The notes under the pieces: model-generated
The model's input: the letters and a program-made list of their open reading frames with translations, nothing else
Database searches by the model: none
What the model was told of the DNA's origin: nothing
In this document: piece by piece, positions 32,700 to 41,195 of the stretch
How positions within the stretch are numbered: the first letter of the stretch is position 1
Layout: every line of letters begins with the position of its first letter
Program-made: the position numbers and the translations under genes
Assembly (NCBI GenBank): GCA_947629515.1
Contig: CANRDY010000004.1
Coordinates: 19,090 to 83,089, forward strand
DNA from: an uncultured Clostridia bacterium
GTDB lineage: Bacteria > Bacillota > Clostridia > Christensenellales > Borkfalkiaceae
DNA length: 64,000 bases
Direction: 5' to 3'

Positions 32700-35297
32700 T
32701 TAATTTTTGTGAACGCCCGCAATCTGCGGTATCTTATCCTTTACTTGGGCGGGGGCAAGCATTTCGGTCACGTTTGATTTTGCGCCGTCATAATAGAACT
32801 TGCTTGTATCCGTGTCGAAATTCTGCCCGAACTGGCAATTGCCGTTATTTATGTTATTATAAGTTACAGCGTTTAGCGCCTCTGTTCTGCCGGATACAAC
32901 TTTGATAAAGCCTGCCGTAACAGCCCATTGTTGGGTAATTTTGAAATTCGACGCAGTTAATGCGCTTCCGTTCCACATGCAGTTATAAAGTTTTGCATAT
33001 CCGAGTTTTTTGCTGCTTGAAAACTCGGTCTCTTTATAAGTATCTATAATATTCGCCCCATGAGCCGTGGTATCGAAGTAGCAGTTCTCAACGAACACAA
33101 ACGCGGTGGCGCGAACGGAAATGAAGTAACTTGTTTGACCGCCCGCCTTATAATAGTTGTTGTACATGTGCATATTAGCCTGTCTGCCGAGCGGCAACCT
33201 GCTCCATGCCAAATCATAGTAATTATGGTGGAAAGTAATATTTGCGGTTTTATTACTATCGTTACCGCCTACAAGCCCCGTCTTGTGGTTGTTATAGTAG
33301 TGATTGTACGAAACGGTTACATAGGAACAACGTTTAAAGTCGGTTGAACCGTCGCCGTCGTGCTTATCCTGCTCGGCTGAAACATCCCAATAGTTCATTC
33401 CCTCGAGGAAGGTATTATGGTGAAGCCAAATTCTCTTAGAATCAAACTCATCTGCACTGTTTTTATCCGAACTGCCCTCAAAACTGCAAGCGTCCTCGGT
33501 GTAATCATCGAAAGTAAGATTGCGCACTTCAATGGAGTTACTGTTTTTCCATGTAAAGCCCCATTGGAAAAGCCCCGCTTCGGTCCCTATGCCCTCTACC
33601 GTCACGCTCTTCGCACCATCAATATCGCACATATTCCAATAAGAATCCCATTCGTTTCCGCTAAGCGACATTCTGCTTGTAAGACCTTCAAGCAAGGTAT
33701 ATTCGTCCTGCAAGTCATTATATCCTTTGGTTGTGATATCACTTTGGTTTAATTTACTTGAACTTGTGGGGATTTGCTTGCCATTCTTATCTACAATTTG
33801 ATCTGCCGTTAAATTATATTTATTATTATCACCAGGTTTATACTTCTCCTTATAATCAATACCCTTTTTCCATGTCTTTGTGGTTATTGTATCGAGTATA
33901 CGGACAATAACGGGTGTGCTGTCGCTCTTGGCGTTCTGCAAAATGGACACAAGCCCCGTATACGTTTTACTGCCGATTTTTGCCGTAACCGTGTTCTTTG
34001 TTGCGTCGGTAACGTAAATTATCACAGCGTTCGACTTGGGCGTGCCGTCCGCATTATAACCCCCAACTCCCGCGCTTGCCTTAAAATGCGCGTAACCCGA
34101 GCGATCGTACGCCGTAACCGCAACGTTTGTTTCGGTAGCCGACTTCGAGCCTGCGGTCACCTTAATATCGTAGCTTCCCGCCTTTATGCCGACTATGTCG
34201 GCGCGTATCTCGCCCAACTTATTTTTTCTTATCAACTGCGAGTCTATCGCCGTCCACGCCGCCGCGCCGCCCGAAGTTCTGTATTCAACCTTATAGCCGT
34301 TGTCGGCAACTCCGCTCACGGGGTCGAGCAAAACGTACGCGCCCTCTTCATAGCCGCCGAATTGCTTTATCGTAAGGTCGTTTACCGCAACCGCGTTCCA
34401 CTTGGCGTAATAGGTCTTGTCGCCCGTAGCCGTTGCGGGAATTTTAACGACGGCTGATCCGCTGAAATTGCTCTGTTCGAACCACCCGCCGAAGTCGGAA
34501 TCAGGCTTTGTGGGAATGGGTAACGTAAGTCCGACGCCCTTTGTGTATTTGGTGGGATAGCCCGCGGGCAAAGTTCCCCCGTTCAAAACATAGTCGATAT
34601 CATAGGTCGTCTGCGTGGGTTCGCCGCTCTGCACGAAATCCCACTTGGCGTAATAGGTCTTGTCGCCCGTCGCCGTTGCGGGAATTGTAACGACGGCTGA
34701 ACCGCTGAAATTGCTCTGTTCGAACCACCCGCCGAAGTCGAAGTTGGTCTTTGTGGGAATGGGTAATGTCAGCTCGACGCCCTTTGTGTATTTTGTGGGA
34801 TAGCCGGCGGGCAAAGTTCCCTCGTTCAAAACATAGGTGATATTATAGGTTTGGGTCTGCTCGCCGCCGCCAGAAGGGGGATTTTGTTCCCCGCCGCCCG
34901 AGGGAGGGTTCTGCTCCTCTCCGCCCGAAGGAGGATTTGTAGTCGAAGTCTCTTCCCACTTCGCCCAGAATTCCTTGTCGCTTTTTGTTTGCGACGAACT
35001 TATTTCGTCATAGGAATAGCCCGTAAAACCTGCATTTTCATACCACCCGCGGAAAACATTTTCGGACTTCGTGGGTTTGGGAAGTTCATAGGTTTTGCCC
35101 TCTTCGAACTTGCGCGTAACAACATCGGTCGAGGTTTCGCCCGCGATCGTTCCGCCGTTAAGGTGCAAAGTTAATGTGTGCTCAACTTTTTGATTTTCCG
35201 AATTGTTGCCGTCTTTATTGACAACGGGCGCGCACGCAATAGATCCCGCCATCGTTATTGCAAGCAGAACCGCAAGCGCGATCTTAAAAAATTTCAC
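32700..35297 (-). CDS. Secreted pectate-lyase-like lipoprotein with InlB-type B-repeats
   Basis: 865 residues from a GTG with TAGGAG seven bases upstream. Signal peptide KFFKIALAVLLAITMAG followed by a lipobox-like SIAC, so probably a lipoprotein. Then: a divergent InlB/Listeria-Bacteroides repeat (about 40-115), a Pro/Gly/Glu linker of NPPSGGGEQ units, two almost identical B-repeats (about 150-219 and 230-299), an immunoglobulin-like or fibronectin-like stretch (300-440), and a polysaccharide lyase family 1 beta-helix with IWLHHNTF, DGDGSTDFKRCSYVTVSYNH and SRLPLGR. It would cleave pectin-like polygalacturonan outside the cell. Monocistronic unit with its own promoter and terminator; the only carbohydrate-degrading gene in the window. 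Confidence 0.88.
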   Translation of the reverse strand: MKFFKIALAVLLAITMAGSIACAPVVNKDGNNSENQKVEHTLTLHLNGGTIAGETSTDVVTRKFEEGKTYELPKPTKSENVFRGWYENAGFTGYSYDEISSSQTKSDKEFWAKWEETSTTNPPSGGEEQNPPSGGGEQNPPSGGGEQTQTYNITYVLNEGTLPAGYPTKYTKGVELTLPIPTKTNFDFGGWFEQSNFSGSAVVTIPATATGDKTYYAKWDFVQSGEPTQTTYDIDYVLNGGTLPAGYPTKYTKGVGLTLPIPTKPDSDFGGWFEQSNFSGSAVVKIPATATGDKTYYAKWNAVAVNDLTIKQFGGYEEGAYVLLDPVSGVADNGYKVEYRTSGGAAAWTAIDSQLIRKNKLGEIRADIVGIKAGSYDIKVTAGSKSATETNVAVTAYDRSGYAHFKASAGVGGYNADGTPKSNAVIIYVTDATKNTVTAKIGSKTYTGLVSILQNAKSDSTPVIVRILDTITTKTWKKGIDYKEKYKPGDNNKYNLTADQIVDKNGKQIPTSSSKLNQSDITTKGYNDLQDEYTLLEGLTSRMSLSGNEWDSYWNMCDIDGAKSVTVEGIGTEAGLFQWGFTWKNSNSIEVRNLTFDDYTEDACSFEGSSDKNSADEFDSKRIWLHHNTFLEGMNYWDVSAEQDKHDGDGSTDFKRCSYVTVSYNHYYNNHKTGLVGGNDSNKTANITFHHNYYDLAWSRLPLGRQANMHMYNNYYKAGGQTSYFISVRATAFVFVENCYFDTTAHGANIIDTYKETEFSSSKKLGYAKLYNCMWNGSALTASNFKITQQWAVTAGFIKVVSGRTEALNAVTYNNINNGNCQFGQNFDTDTSKFYYDGAKSNVTEMLAPAQVKDKIPQIAGVHKN
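34401..34846 (-). repeat. Tandem duplication of an InlB-type repeat module inside the pectate-lyase gene
   Basis: Segments 34401-34606 and 34639-34846 are near-identical at the DNA level (long shared runs such as GAAATTGCTCTGTTCGAACC), with differences mainly at scattered third positions and a few adjacent bases. This points to recent duplication within the gene. Confidence 0.85.
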
Positions 35298-35326
35298 GGT
35301 CAGACTCCTATCATATATTCTATAAT

Positions 35327-35355
35327 ATTTTAACACAAAATTTTAATATATGCAA
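35327..35355 (-). promoter_or_regulatory. Promoter of the pectate-lyase-like gene
   Basis: TTGCAT (35350-35355), 17-bp spacer, TAAAAT (35327-35332) on the minus strand. The region is AT-rich, so chance matches are possible. Confidence 0.5.
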
Positions 35356-35380
35356 TAGTTTTTAAGATTTTTGATACGGA

Positions 35381-35416
35381 AAAACCGAAGCCGCTACCCC
35401 GCGCCGCCTCGGTTTT
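35381..35416 (-). terminator. Terminator downstream of arsR
   Basis: Imperfect stem ACCGAGGCGGC/GCGGCTTCGGT around an 8-nt loop, followed on the minus strand by TTTTTCC. It closes the copA-arsR region. Confidence 0.65.
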
Positions 35417-35481
35417 ATATCCGACATTATTGAGTTTTTCGTGCAAAATTTACATTCGGCAGACCAAAGAAAAAAAACAGA

Positions 35482-35820
35482 CTAACAGCCCAAGAACTCC
35501 ACGCCTTTTAACATAACGTCGTTCACGGTCTCGTTCACCAAAGAGTAAAAAATTATCTTGCCGTGACGTTCGCACTTTACAATACCGAGGTTTTTCAAAA
35601 GCCTCAGCTGGTGCGAAACGGTCGTTTGATTTATATCGAGAACCCTCGAAATATCGGTTACGCACATTTCCGATATAGCCAACGCAGACAACATTCTCAC
35701 GCGCGTGGGGTCGGCAAAAATCGAAAAAAAGCAAACTATGCTGTCGAGCACGTCGCCGTCGGGCACATACTCGCGCACCAAATCCTTAGTACGTCTGTCT
35801 AAAAGCATCGTATCCTGCAT
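35482..35820 (-). CDS. ArsR/SmtB-family metal-responsive repressor
   Basis: 112 residues. Winged helix with the recognition helix TTVSHQLRLLKNLGIV (about 65-80). The alpha-3 metal site region reads EMCVTD, keeping one cysteine of the ELCVCDL motif of arsenic/cadmium sensors. Additional cysteines at the ends (SIVCFF, FLGC) could contribute. These proteins leave DNA on binding metal. It lies directly after copA and has its own consensus promoter. The palindrome over the copA promoter is its most likely operator (inference). Start: ATG with GGAGGT five bases upstream. Confidence 0.9.
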   Translation of the reverse strand: MQDTMLLDRRTKDLVREYVPDGDVLDSIVCFFSIFADPTRVRMLSALAISEMCVTDISRVLDINQTTVSHQLRLLKNLGIVKCERHGKIIFYSLVNETVNDVMLKGVEFLGC

Positions 35821-35838
35821 AGGTTACCTCCGCTTTTA

Positions 35839-35868
35839 ATTATAATGCCCCGTATGCTGATATGTCAA
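35839..35868 (-). promoter_or_regulatory. Promoter of arsR
   Basis: TTGACA (35863-35868), 18-bp spacer, TATAAT (35839-35844) on the minus strand, in the gap after copA. CGCTTT before the -35 box and AAAGCG after the -10 box resemble the ends of the palindrome at the copA promoter. Confidence 0.78.
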
Positions 35869-35910
35869 AGCGTAATAAGCGCGTATTTTGTCACAAAACC
35901 CTTTTGTTTG

Positions 35911-36126
35911 TCACTTGCTCTCGATTGCGGTAACGGTGTAGCCCGCTTCGGTAACTGCGGCTTTGATTTCCTCGTCCGAAACCTCTTCGCGGCTGCGTAT
36001 AACGGCGCATTTCTTTTTGAGTTTAACGTCCGCCGAGACAACGTTCTTTACAGCCGCAAGGTGTTCTTCGACCCTCTTTGCGCAGTGTTCGCAACACATT
36101 CCGTCGATCGATACGATTTTTTTCAT
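35911..36126 (-). other. CopZ-like copper chaperone domain of copA with a possible internal start
   Basis: The last 71 residues form a complete CopZ-like protein beginning MKKIVSIDGM and containing MCCEHC. The codon before them is preceded by AAAGGAAG eight bases upstream of the internal ATG at 36126. The upstream linker (NKKIKNENIKEEIF) looks like a translated former intergenic sequence. A free chaperone could therefore be made from the same frame, next to the full ATPase. Internal initiation is inferred, not shown. Confidence 0.55.
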
Positions 36127-38394
36127 AAAAATTTCTTCCTTTATATTTTCATTTTTAATTTTTTTGTTTTTATAAAGCAACAGCCGCAGGGCGTTACCCA
36201 CCACAAACAGCGAGCTTAAACTCATGCACGCGGCGGCAATTGTAGGAGTGAACACAAAATTCAATGCCGAAAAAGCTCCCGCCGCAACGGGTATCATAAT
36301 TACGTTGTAGAAAAACGCCCAAAAGAGATTTTCTTTGATATTGCGAACCGCCGCACGGCTTAAATCGAACGCCGTGTCGAGCGTTCTCAGATCCTCGCGC
36401 ACGAGCACTACGCCCGCAGAATCTATGGCGACGTCGGTTCCGCTGCCTATGGCGATACCCACGTCGGCTTGCTTCAGGGCGGGGGAATCGTTTATCCCGT
36501 CGCCCACCATGGCAACGCAACCGCCAGCGTTTTGAACGTTTTTGACGGCGTTCAGCTTATCCTCTGGAAGAACGTCGGCAACAAACTCGTCAAGCCCCAC
36601 TCTTTCGGCAACGGCTTTTGCCGTGGACTCGCTGTCGCCCGTGAGCATTGCAAGCCTCATTCCGCGCTCTTTCAAAAGGCTGATTGCCTCTGCACTGCCC
36701 TCTTTTACGGTATCGGCAACGGCTATGAGCGCAAGAACCTTTTTTTCGTCCGAAAGGTAAATAACCGTGTTTCCCTGAGCCGAAAGTTCGCTCGCCTTTT
36801 TGGCGACCTCGGAGGGAATTGCGGCTTTGCCCACGTTTTTGGAATTGCCCAATCGCCAGACCTTGCCCTCGAACTCCGCCGAAGCCCCCTTGCCAGCCGT
36901 ATATTCAAAGTTGGTAACTTCCGCTCCCTCTTCGCAGTAGTCGGTAACGCACTTTGCGAGCGGGTGATTTGAATTTTTTTCGATGCCGCTTGCAATGAAC
37001 AGCGCGCGGTCGCGGTCTATGCCGAACGCGTAAACGCCCGTTACGCGGGGTTTACCCTCGGTTATCGTAGCCGTTTTATCGAGCAGAACGGCGTTCACCG
37101 AACAGAGGTTCTGCAAAGTTTCGGCGTCTTTGTAGAGTATGCCGAGCGAAGCCCCCTTTCCCGCCGCCGTCATAATTGCGACGGGCGTTGCCAGCCCCAA
37201 CGCGCACGGGCACGACACAACAAGCACGTTTATCGCATAAGTCACGCAGTGCTGAGGGTTGAACCCGCGGTCAATTAAAAGCCAGATTATAAAGGTAAGA
37301 ACGGCAAACGCCGTTACGAGCGGTACAAAAACACCCGCCACCTTGTCGGCAAATTTCTGAATGGGGGCTTTGCTTTCGCCCGCCTCGCGCACCATTTTTA
37401 TTATTTTGGAAAGGGTGGTCTCTTCCCCCACCTTTTCGGCGCGCATTTTTATAACGCCGCTCTTGACGAGCGCGGCGGAGGTTATCATATCCCCCGCAAA
37501 AACTTCAACGGGCACGCTCTCGCCCGTGACGGCGCACTTATCGACAAACGAAGTTCCCTCGGTAATTACCCCGTCGACGGGAACGTACTCCCCTTGCTTG
37601 ACCACAAGGATATCGCCCTTTTTTACGTCTTTGACCGAAATTGTAATTTGCTTTCCGTCGACCTCTTTCGTAACCGTGTCGGGCGCAAGTTTCAAAAGTT
37701 TTTCAATTTCGCCGCCCGTGCGCCTTTTCGACTTCTCTTCGAGCCATTTACCGACAGTTACGAGCGTGAGGATCGTTGCCGCGCTTTCGAAGTGCAGGCT
37801 CATGTGGAGCGCGACGAACTCCGCGTTCCCCTGCGCCTTTCCAATAAATATAAGAACCGTAAGCACGAGCGCGTACGTGAACGAAACGCCCGAGCCTAAT
37901 GCAACGAGCGTATCCATATTGGGAACGCGCTTAAAAAGTGCGACCGCGCCGTTCTTGAAAAAGGCGTAGTTTATGCCGATTATCGCCGCCGAAAGTATGA
38001 GCTGATAGAGCGAAAACCACTGCTCGTTGCCCTTTGCGGGGTCGATGAAAAAGGGAAGCGGAAAATTAAAGGGCTTCATGTGCCCCATCGATACGTACAA
38101 AAGGGGCAAAAGCACGATTACCGATATTATAAATCTAATAAAAAGTTTTTTATCCTGCGGCTTTTCCTTTGCCTCGGGAAGTTCGCCCTCGTTGAAAATG
38201 CCGTAGCCGAGCGATCTTACCACTTCGAACACGCGCTCTTCGCCGATCACGCTTTCGTCAAAGTCGATTTTCATCGACTTTCCCATAAGGCTGACTTCGC
38301 AAAGCGACACGCCGTCGAGCTTTCCCACCGCTCTCTCTATGCCGGACGAGCACGCCGAACACGTCATGCCCGTGACCGAATATCTCTTTTCCAT
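35911..38394 (-). CDS. copA: Copper-exporting P1B-type ATPase with N- and C-terminal HMA domains
   Basis: 827 residues, about 80 longer than a CopA with one HMA domain. Order: HMA with GMTCSACS (about 8-15), eight membrane segments, actuator TGESVPVE, CPC in the sixth segment (SCPCALGL, about 395), phosphorylation loop DKTATIT (D439), HP motif SNHPLA, hinge GDGINDSPAL, then a second HMA with GMCCEHC at the C-terminus. The phosphorylation loop has Ala442 where P-type ATPases have Gly (DKTGT). It exports Cu(I). The C-terminal domain is CopZ-like and joined through a K/N/E-rich linker. The promoter is embedded in a 16-bp palindrome, and an ArsR-type gene follows. Confidence 0.94.
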   Translation of the reverse strand: MEKRYSVTGMTCSACSSGIERAVGKLDGVSLCEVSLMGKSMKIDFDESVIGEERVFEVVRSLGYGIFNEGELPEAKEKPQDKKLFIRFIISVIVLLPLLYVSMGHMKPFNFPLPFFIDPAKGNEQWFSLYQLILSAAIIGINYAFFKNGAVALFKRVPNMDTLVALGSGVSFTYALVLTVLIFIGKAQGNAEFVALHMSLHFESAATILTLVTVGKWLEEKSKRRTGGEIEKLLKLAPDTVTKEVDGKQITISVKDVKKGDILVVKQGEYVPVDGVITEGTSFVDKCAVTGESVPVEVFAGDMITSAALVKSGVIKMRAEKVGEETTLSKIIKMVREAGESKAPIQKFADKVAGVFVPLVTAFAVLTFIIWLLIDRGFNPQHCVTYAINVLVVSCPCALGLATPVAIMTAAGKGASLGILYKDAETLQNLCSVNAVLLDKTATITEGKPRVTGVYAFGIDRDRALFIASGIEKNSNHPLAKCVTDYCEEGAEVTNFEYTAGKGASAEFEGKVWRLGNSKNVGKAAIPSEVAKKASELSAQGNTVIYLSDEKKVLALIAVADTVKEGSAEAISLLKERGMRLAMLTGDSESTAKAVAERVGLDEFVADVLPEDKLNAVKNVQNAGGCVAMVGDGINDSPALKQADVGIAIGSGTDVAIDSAGVVLVREDLRTLDTAFDLSRAAVRNIKENLFWAFFYNVIMIPVAAGAFSALNFVFTPTIAAACMSLSSLFVVGNALRLLLYKNKKIKNENIKEEIFMKKIVSIDGMCCEHCAKRVEEHLAAVKNVVSADVKLKKKCAVIRSREEVSDEEIKAAVTEAGYTVTAIESK

Positions 38395-38427
38395 ATTATT
38401 AATTATGCCCTTTTATTGTATGTTAAA

Positions 38428-38456
38428 ATTATACGCTTTAATTCCTATTTTGTCAA
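38428..38456 (-). promoter_or_regulatory. Promoter of copA
   Basis: Perfect TTGACA (38451-38456), 17-bp spacer, perfect TATAAT (38428-38433) on the minus strand, about 30 bp before the copA ATG. Confidence 0.85.
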
Positions 38457-38470
38457 TAGGAATTAAAGCG
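38434..38470. promoter_or_regulatory. 16-bp inverted repeat operator overlapping the copA -35 box and spacer
   Basis: CGCTTTAATTCCTATT (38434-38449) is a perfect inverted repeat of 38455-38470 with a 5-nt centre that holds part of the -35 box. A bound dimer or tetramer would block RNA polymerase. The best candidate binder is the ArsR-type protein encoded after copA. Confidence 0.75.
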
Positions 38471-38514
38471 CATTCAAATAAGTATAAAAACTTTTCTGCT
38501 TTATGGCTCGAAAT

Positions 38515-39534
38515 TCAGTTTATCTTTTCAAAAAAGTAGTTCTTCTCAAGCTCTTCAACGATGTCTTTGCCCGAACCGAGCGCGAGCATAACTTTAATCA
38601 CGGTCATCTCGAAGCTCATGTCGTAACCTATGACGCACTTGTCTTTAAGTTCGAGCGCGCTCGAATAAACGCGGGCTACGCTGTCGACGGGCGCAAGAAT
38701 TACCGTTATTCCGAGTTCGCGGCAATATTCGATGAAGTTTAATACGTTGGTCTCCTCTCCCGCCGTGCAGACCGTTCCGCTGTGATAGAGTTCGATTAGT
38801 GCCGCGCGCGGTTTTTTCGCCCCGAAATTATAGTAACTGAAATCGAGGAACGAACGGGCGCGAATGGTGACGATGTCCTTGCAGAGCGCGTATGCGCCGT
38901 AGGGGTTGCGCTTTTGGAGCAGTTGCTCCTTTGAGGGCATGTGCGCCCCCGAGGTGTAGACAAACTGTCCGTCGATAAGTTCGCAAAGGGGCAAATCGAG
39001 CACGCTCTCGCATCGCCCGCTTATCTGTTCGGCAAAAATCACCCTGCTTGCAAGGTGAATTTTAAGGTTTTCGCCCTCGTTTTTGAAAGATACGTACACC
39101 CCGCCGAGCTGTTCATGCTCGATAAAATCGACCGCCCCCGCAAAATTTTCAACGCCTTTGCTCCTTGCGTCGTTCAACGGGTGAAGCGCAGAAACGAACA
39201 CCACGGGTATTTCGATATCGCAGAATATCTGACTGAACAGCCCTGCCGTAAAGCAAAGCGTGTCGGTGCCGTGGGTCATTATAACGCCGTCGTACTTCTT
39301 TTTGTTGACCGCACGCAGACACGCCGCCATTGCGTCGAGGTCGGTGAACTGCACGTTTTCGCTGAGAATGTCGAGCGGGCGGAATTCGTCGAACTCTATT
39401 TCCGACCCGTACTTTTCGCGGTAAAGTTCAAGCAAGATACTCTTGTTCTCGTGCCTTAAATCGACGGTCTTGCCCTCGGCAAACGAACCAATCGTTCCGC
39501 CCGTAAATATTACGCAGATCCTGTTTTTCATCAT
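38515..39534 (-). CDS. L-asparaginase, type I (cytoplasmic)
   Basis: 339 residues. Both catalytic threonine motifs are present: FTGGTIGS near residue 11 and MTHGTDTL near residue 86. It hydrolyses asparagine to aspartate and ammonia. No signal peptide, so cytoplasmic type. It begins 15 bp after asnS, an unusual pairing in which one gene uses and the other destroys asparagine. No clear ribosome-binding site; start could be either of two adjacent ATG codons. Confidence 0.92.
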   Translation of the reverse strand: MMKNRICVIFTGGTIGSFAEGKTVDLRHENKSILLELYREKYGSEIEFDEFRPLDILSENVQFTDLDAMAACLRAVNKKKYDGVIMTHGTDTLCFTAGLFSQIFCDIEIPVVFVSALHPLNDARSKGVENFAGAVDFIEHEQLGGVYVSFKNEGENLKIHLASRVIFAEQISGRCESVLDLPLCELIDGQFVYTSGAHMPSKEQLLQKRNPYGAYALCKDIVTIRARSFLDFSYYNFGAKKPRAALIELYHSGTVCTAGEETNVLNFIEYCRELGITVILAPVDSVARVYSSALELKDKCVIGYDMSFEMTVIKVMLALGSGKDIVEELEKNYFFEKIN

Positions 39535-39549
39535 TATATAATGCTCTTA

Positions 39550-40926
39550 TCAGAGGCTTCCCACCGTGCGGGGGAAAAGCAAGGTATCTCTTATGTTCTG
39601 AACGCCCGTTACGTACATTATTATCCTCTCCAATCCCAGCCCGAACCCGCTGTGGGGAACGGTGCCGTACTTTCTTAAATCGAGGTATTGCTCATACGCT
39701 TCAAGGGGCATTTTACGCGCCAGCATGGCGTTTTTGAGTTTTTCGGGGTCGGCTTCGCGCTCACTGCAACCTATTATTTCCCCTATGCCTGGAACAAGCA
39801 GATCGGTTGCGGCAACGGTCTTGCCGTCGGGGTTCTGCTTCATATAGAAGGCCTTTATCGAAGCGGGGTAATCAACGACGAACACGGGCTTTTTGTAATA
39901 TTCCTCGGTGAGATACCGCTCGTGTTCGGTTTGAAGGTCTGCGCCCCACTCCACGGGATATTTGAATTCCCTGCCCGATTTTTTGAGAACTTCGACGGCT
40001 TCGGTATAGCTTATCTTTGCAAAATCGCTCGAAACGACCGATTTGAGCTTTTCTATCAGCCCTTTCTCTGCGCGCTCGTCGAAGTACGCCAGCTCGTCCT
40101 TGCAGTTTTCGAGCACGTCGCTTATTATAAATTTAATAAATTCTTCGGCGATCTCTATAATATCGTGAATGTCCGCAAAGCAAACTTCTGGTTCTATCTG
40201 CCAGAACTCCGCCGCGTGCCTTGTGGTGTTGCTGTGCTCCGCGCGGAACGTAGGTCCGAACGTGTATATCTTGCCCAGCCCCGTAGCCGCCATCTCGCCC
40301 TCGAGCTGACCCGAAACGGTGAGGTTTGCACGCCTGCCGAAGAAGTCCGAAGCAAAGTACTCCTCTTCGGTTTTGCAGTCGGTTTTCCACGGCATGGTGG
40401 TTGCGCGGAACATCTCTCCCGCGCCCTCGCAGTCGCTCCCCGTGATTATGGGCGTGTGTACGTACTTGTAGCCGTGTTCCTGAAAATACTTGTGAATGGC
40501 AAACGAAATTCTGCTTCTTACCGCAAAAACCGCCTCGAAGTACTTGGTTCTCGGTCTTAAATGGGGAATGGTCCTCAAAAATTCAAGCGTGTGATGCTTT
40601 TTCTGCAAGGGGTAATCCTGCGGGCATGAACCGAGAACTTCCACAAAAGTAACGTTCATCTCGCAGCCGTTCCTCTCGGAGGCTATCAACTCGCCCTCGG
40701 CTTTCAACGCCGCGCCCGTAACAAGCGCGTCCTTAAACGAGGCTTCGCTCATCTTCTGTTTGTCGAATACGAGCTGTAAATTTTTAAGGCACGTGCCGTC
40801 GTTCAGCTCGATAAAGGCAATGCTCTTCGAATCGCGCCATGTGCGCACCCAGCCGCAGACCGCAACGGTCGTGCCGACGTACTTAGCCGAAGAATTAAAA
40901 AGTTCGCAAATATCGGTATGCTTCAT
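39550..40926 (-). CDS. asnS: Asparaginyl-tRNA synthetase
   Basis: 458 residues. Class IIb enzyme: N-terminal OB-fold anticodon domain (VAVCGWVRTWRDSKSIAFIEL), motif 2 FRAEHSNTTRHAAEFWQIEPE, motif 3 GLGLERIIMYV. The insertion pattern separates it from AspRS. It charges tRNA-Asn directly, so the indirect Asp-to-Asn route is not required. AAGGAAG precedes the ATG. A terminator separates it from rpmF upstream. Confidence 0.95.
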   Translation of the reverse strand: MKHTDICELFNSSAKYVGTTVAVCGWVRTWRDSKSIAFIELNDGTCLKNLQLVFDKQKMSEASFKDALVTGAALKAEGELIASERNGCEMNVTFVEVLGSCPQDYPLQKKHHTLEFLRTIPHLRPRTKYFEAVFAVRSRISFAIHKYFQEHGYKYVHTPIITGSDCEGAGEMFRATTMPWKTDCKTEEEYFASDFFGRRANLTVSGQLEGEMAATGLGKIYTFGPTFRAEHSNTTRHAAEFWQIEPEVCFADIHDIIEIAEEFIKFIISDVLENCKDELAYFDERAEKGLIEKLKSVVSSDFAKISYTEAVEVLKKSGREFKYPVEWGADLQTEHERYLTEEYYKKPVFVVDYPASIKAFYMKQNPDGKTVAATDLLVPGIGEIIGCSEREADPEKLKNAMLARKMPLEAYEQYLDLRKYGTVPHSGFGLGLERIIMYVTGVQNIRDTLLFPRTVGSL

Positions 40927-40950
40927 AATTTTCTTCCTTGATTATTCACT

Positions 40951-40980
40951 AAAATACGGACTGCCTATTCAGACAGTCCG
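40951..40980 (-). terminator. Terminator between rpmF and asnS
   Basis: Stem CGGACTG/CAGTCCG (40974-40980 with 40957-40963), about 10-nt loop with partial pairing, then TATTTTAG on the minus strand. Confidence 0.7.
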
Positions 40981-40991
40981 CAATAAATTGT

Positions 40992-41180
40992 TTAGTCTTT
41001 CTTTGCGTCTTGGGGTATTACTTCTTTTTTGTCGTAATAACCGCACTTTGCGCATACCCTGTGCGCCGGAGTCAACTGATGACAATGAGGGCACTCCACG
41101 AGCGTGGGATTGGTTGCCTGATAGTTTGCGAACCTTTTGTCGGTTCTGCTTTTTGATTGCTTTCTCTTGGGTACTGCCAT
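40992..41180 (-). CDS. rpmF: 50S ribosomal protein L32 (zinc-ribbon form)
   Basis: 62 residues. MAVPKRKQSKSRTDKR start and two CxxC pairs (CPHCH, CAKCG), so this is the zinc-binding C+ paralogue type. GAGGT lies eight bases before the ATG. It follows yceD, the classic yceD-rpmF pairing. Confidence 0.96.
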   Translation of the reverse strand: MAVPKRKQSKSRTDKRFANYQATNPTLVECPHCHQLTPAHRVCAKCGYYDKKEVIPQDAKKD

Positions 41181-41195
41181 ATTCTAACACCTCTT

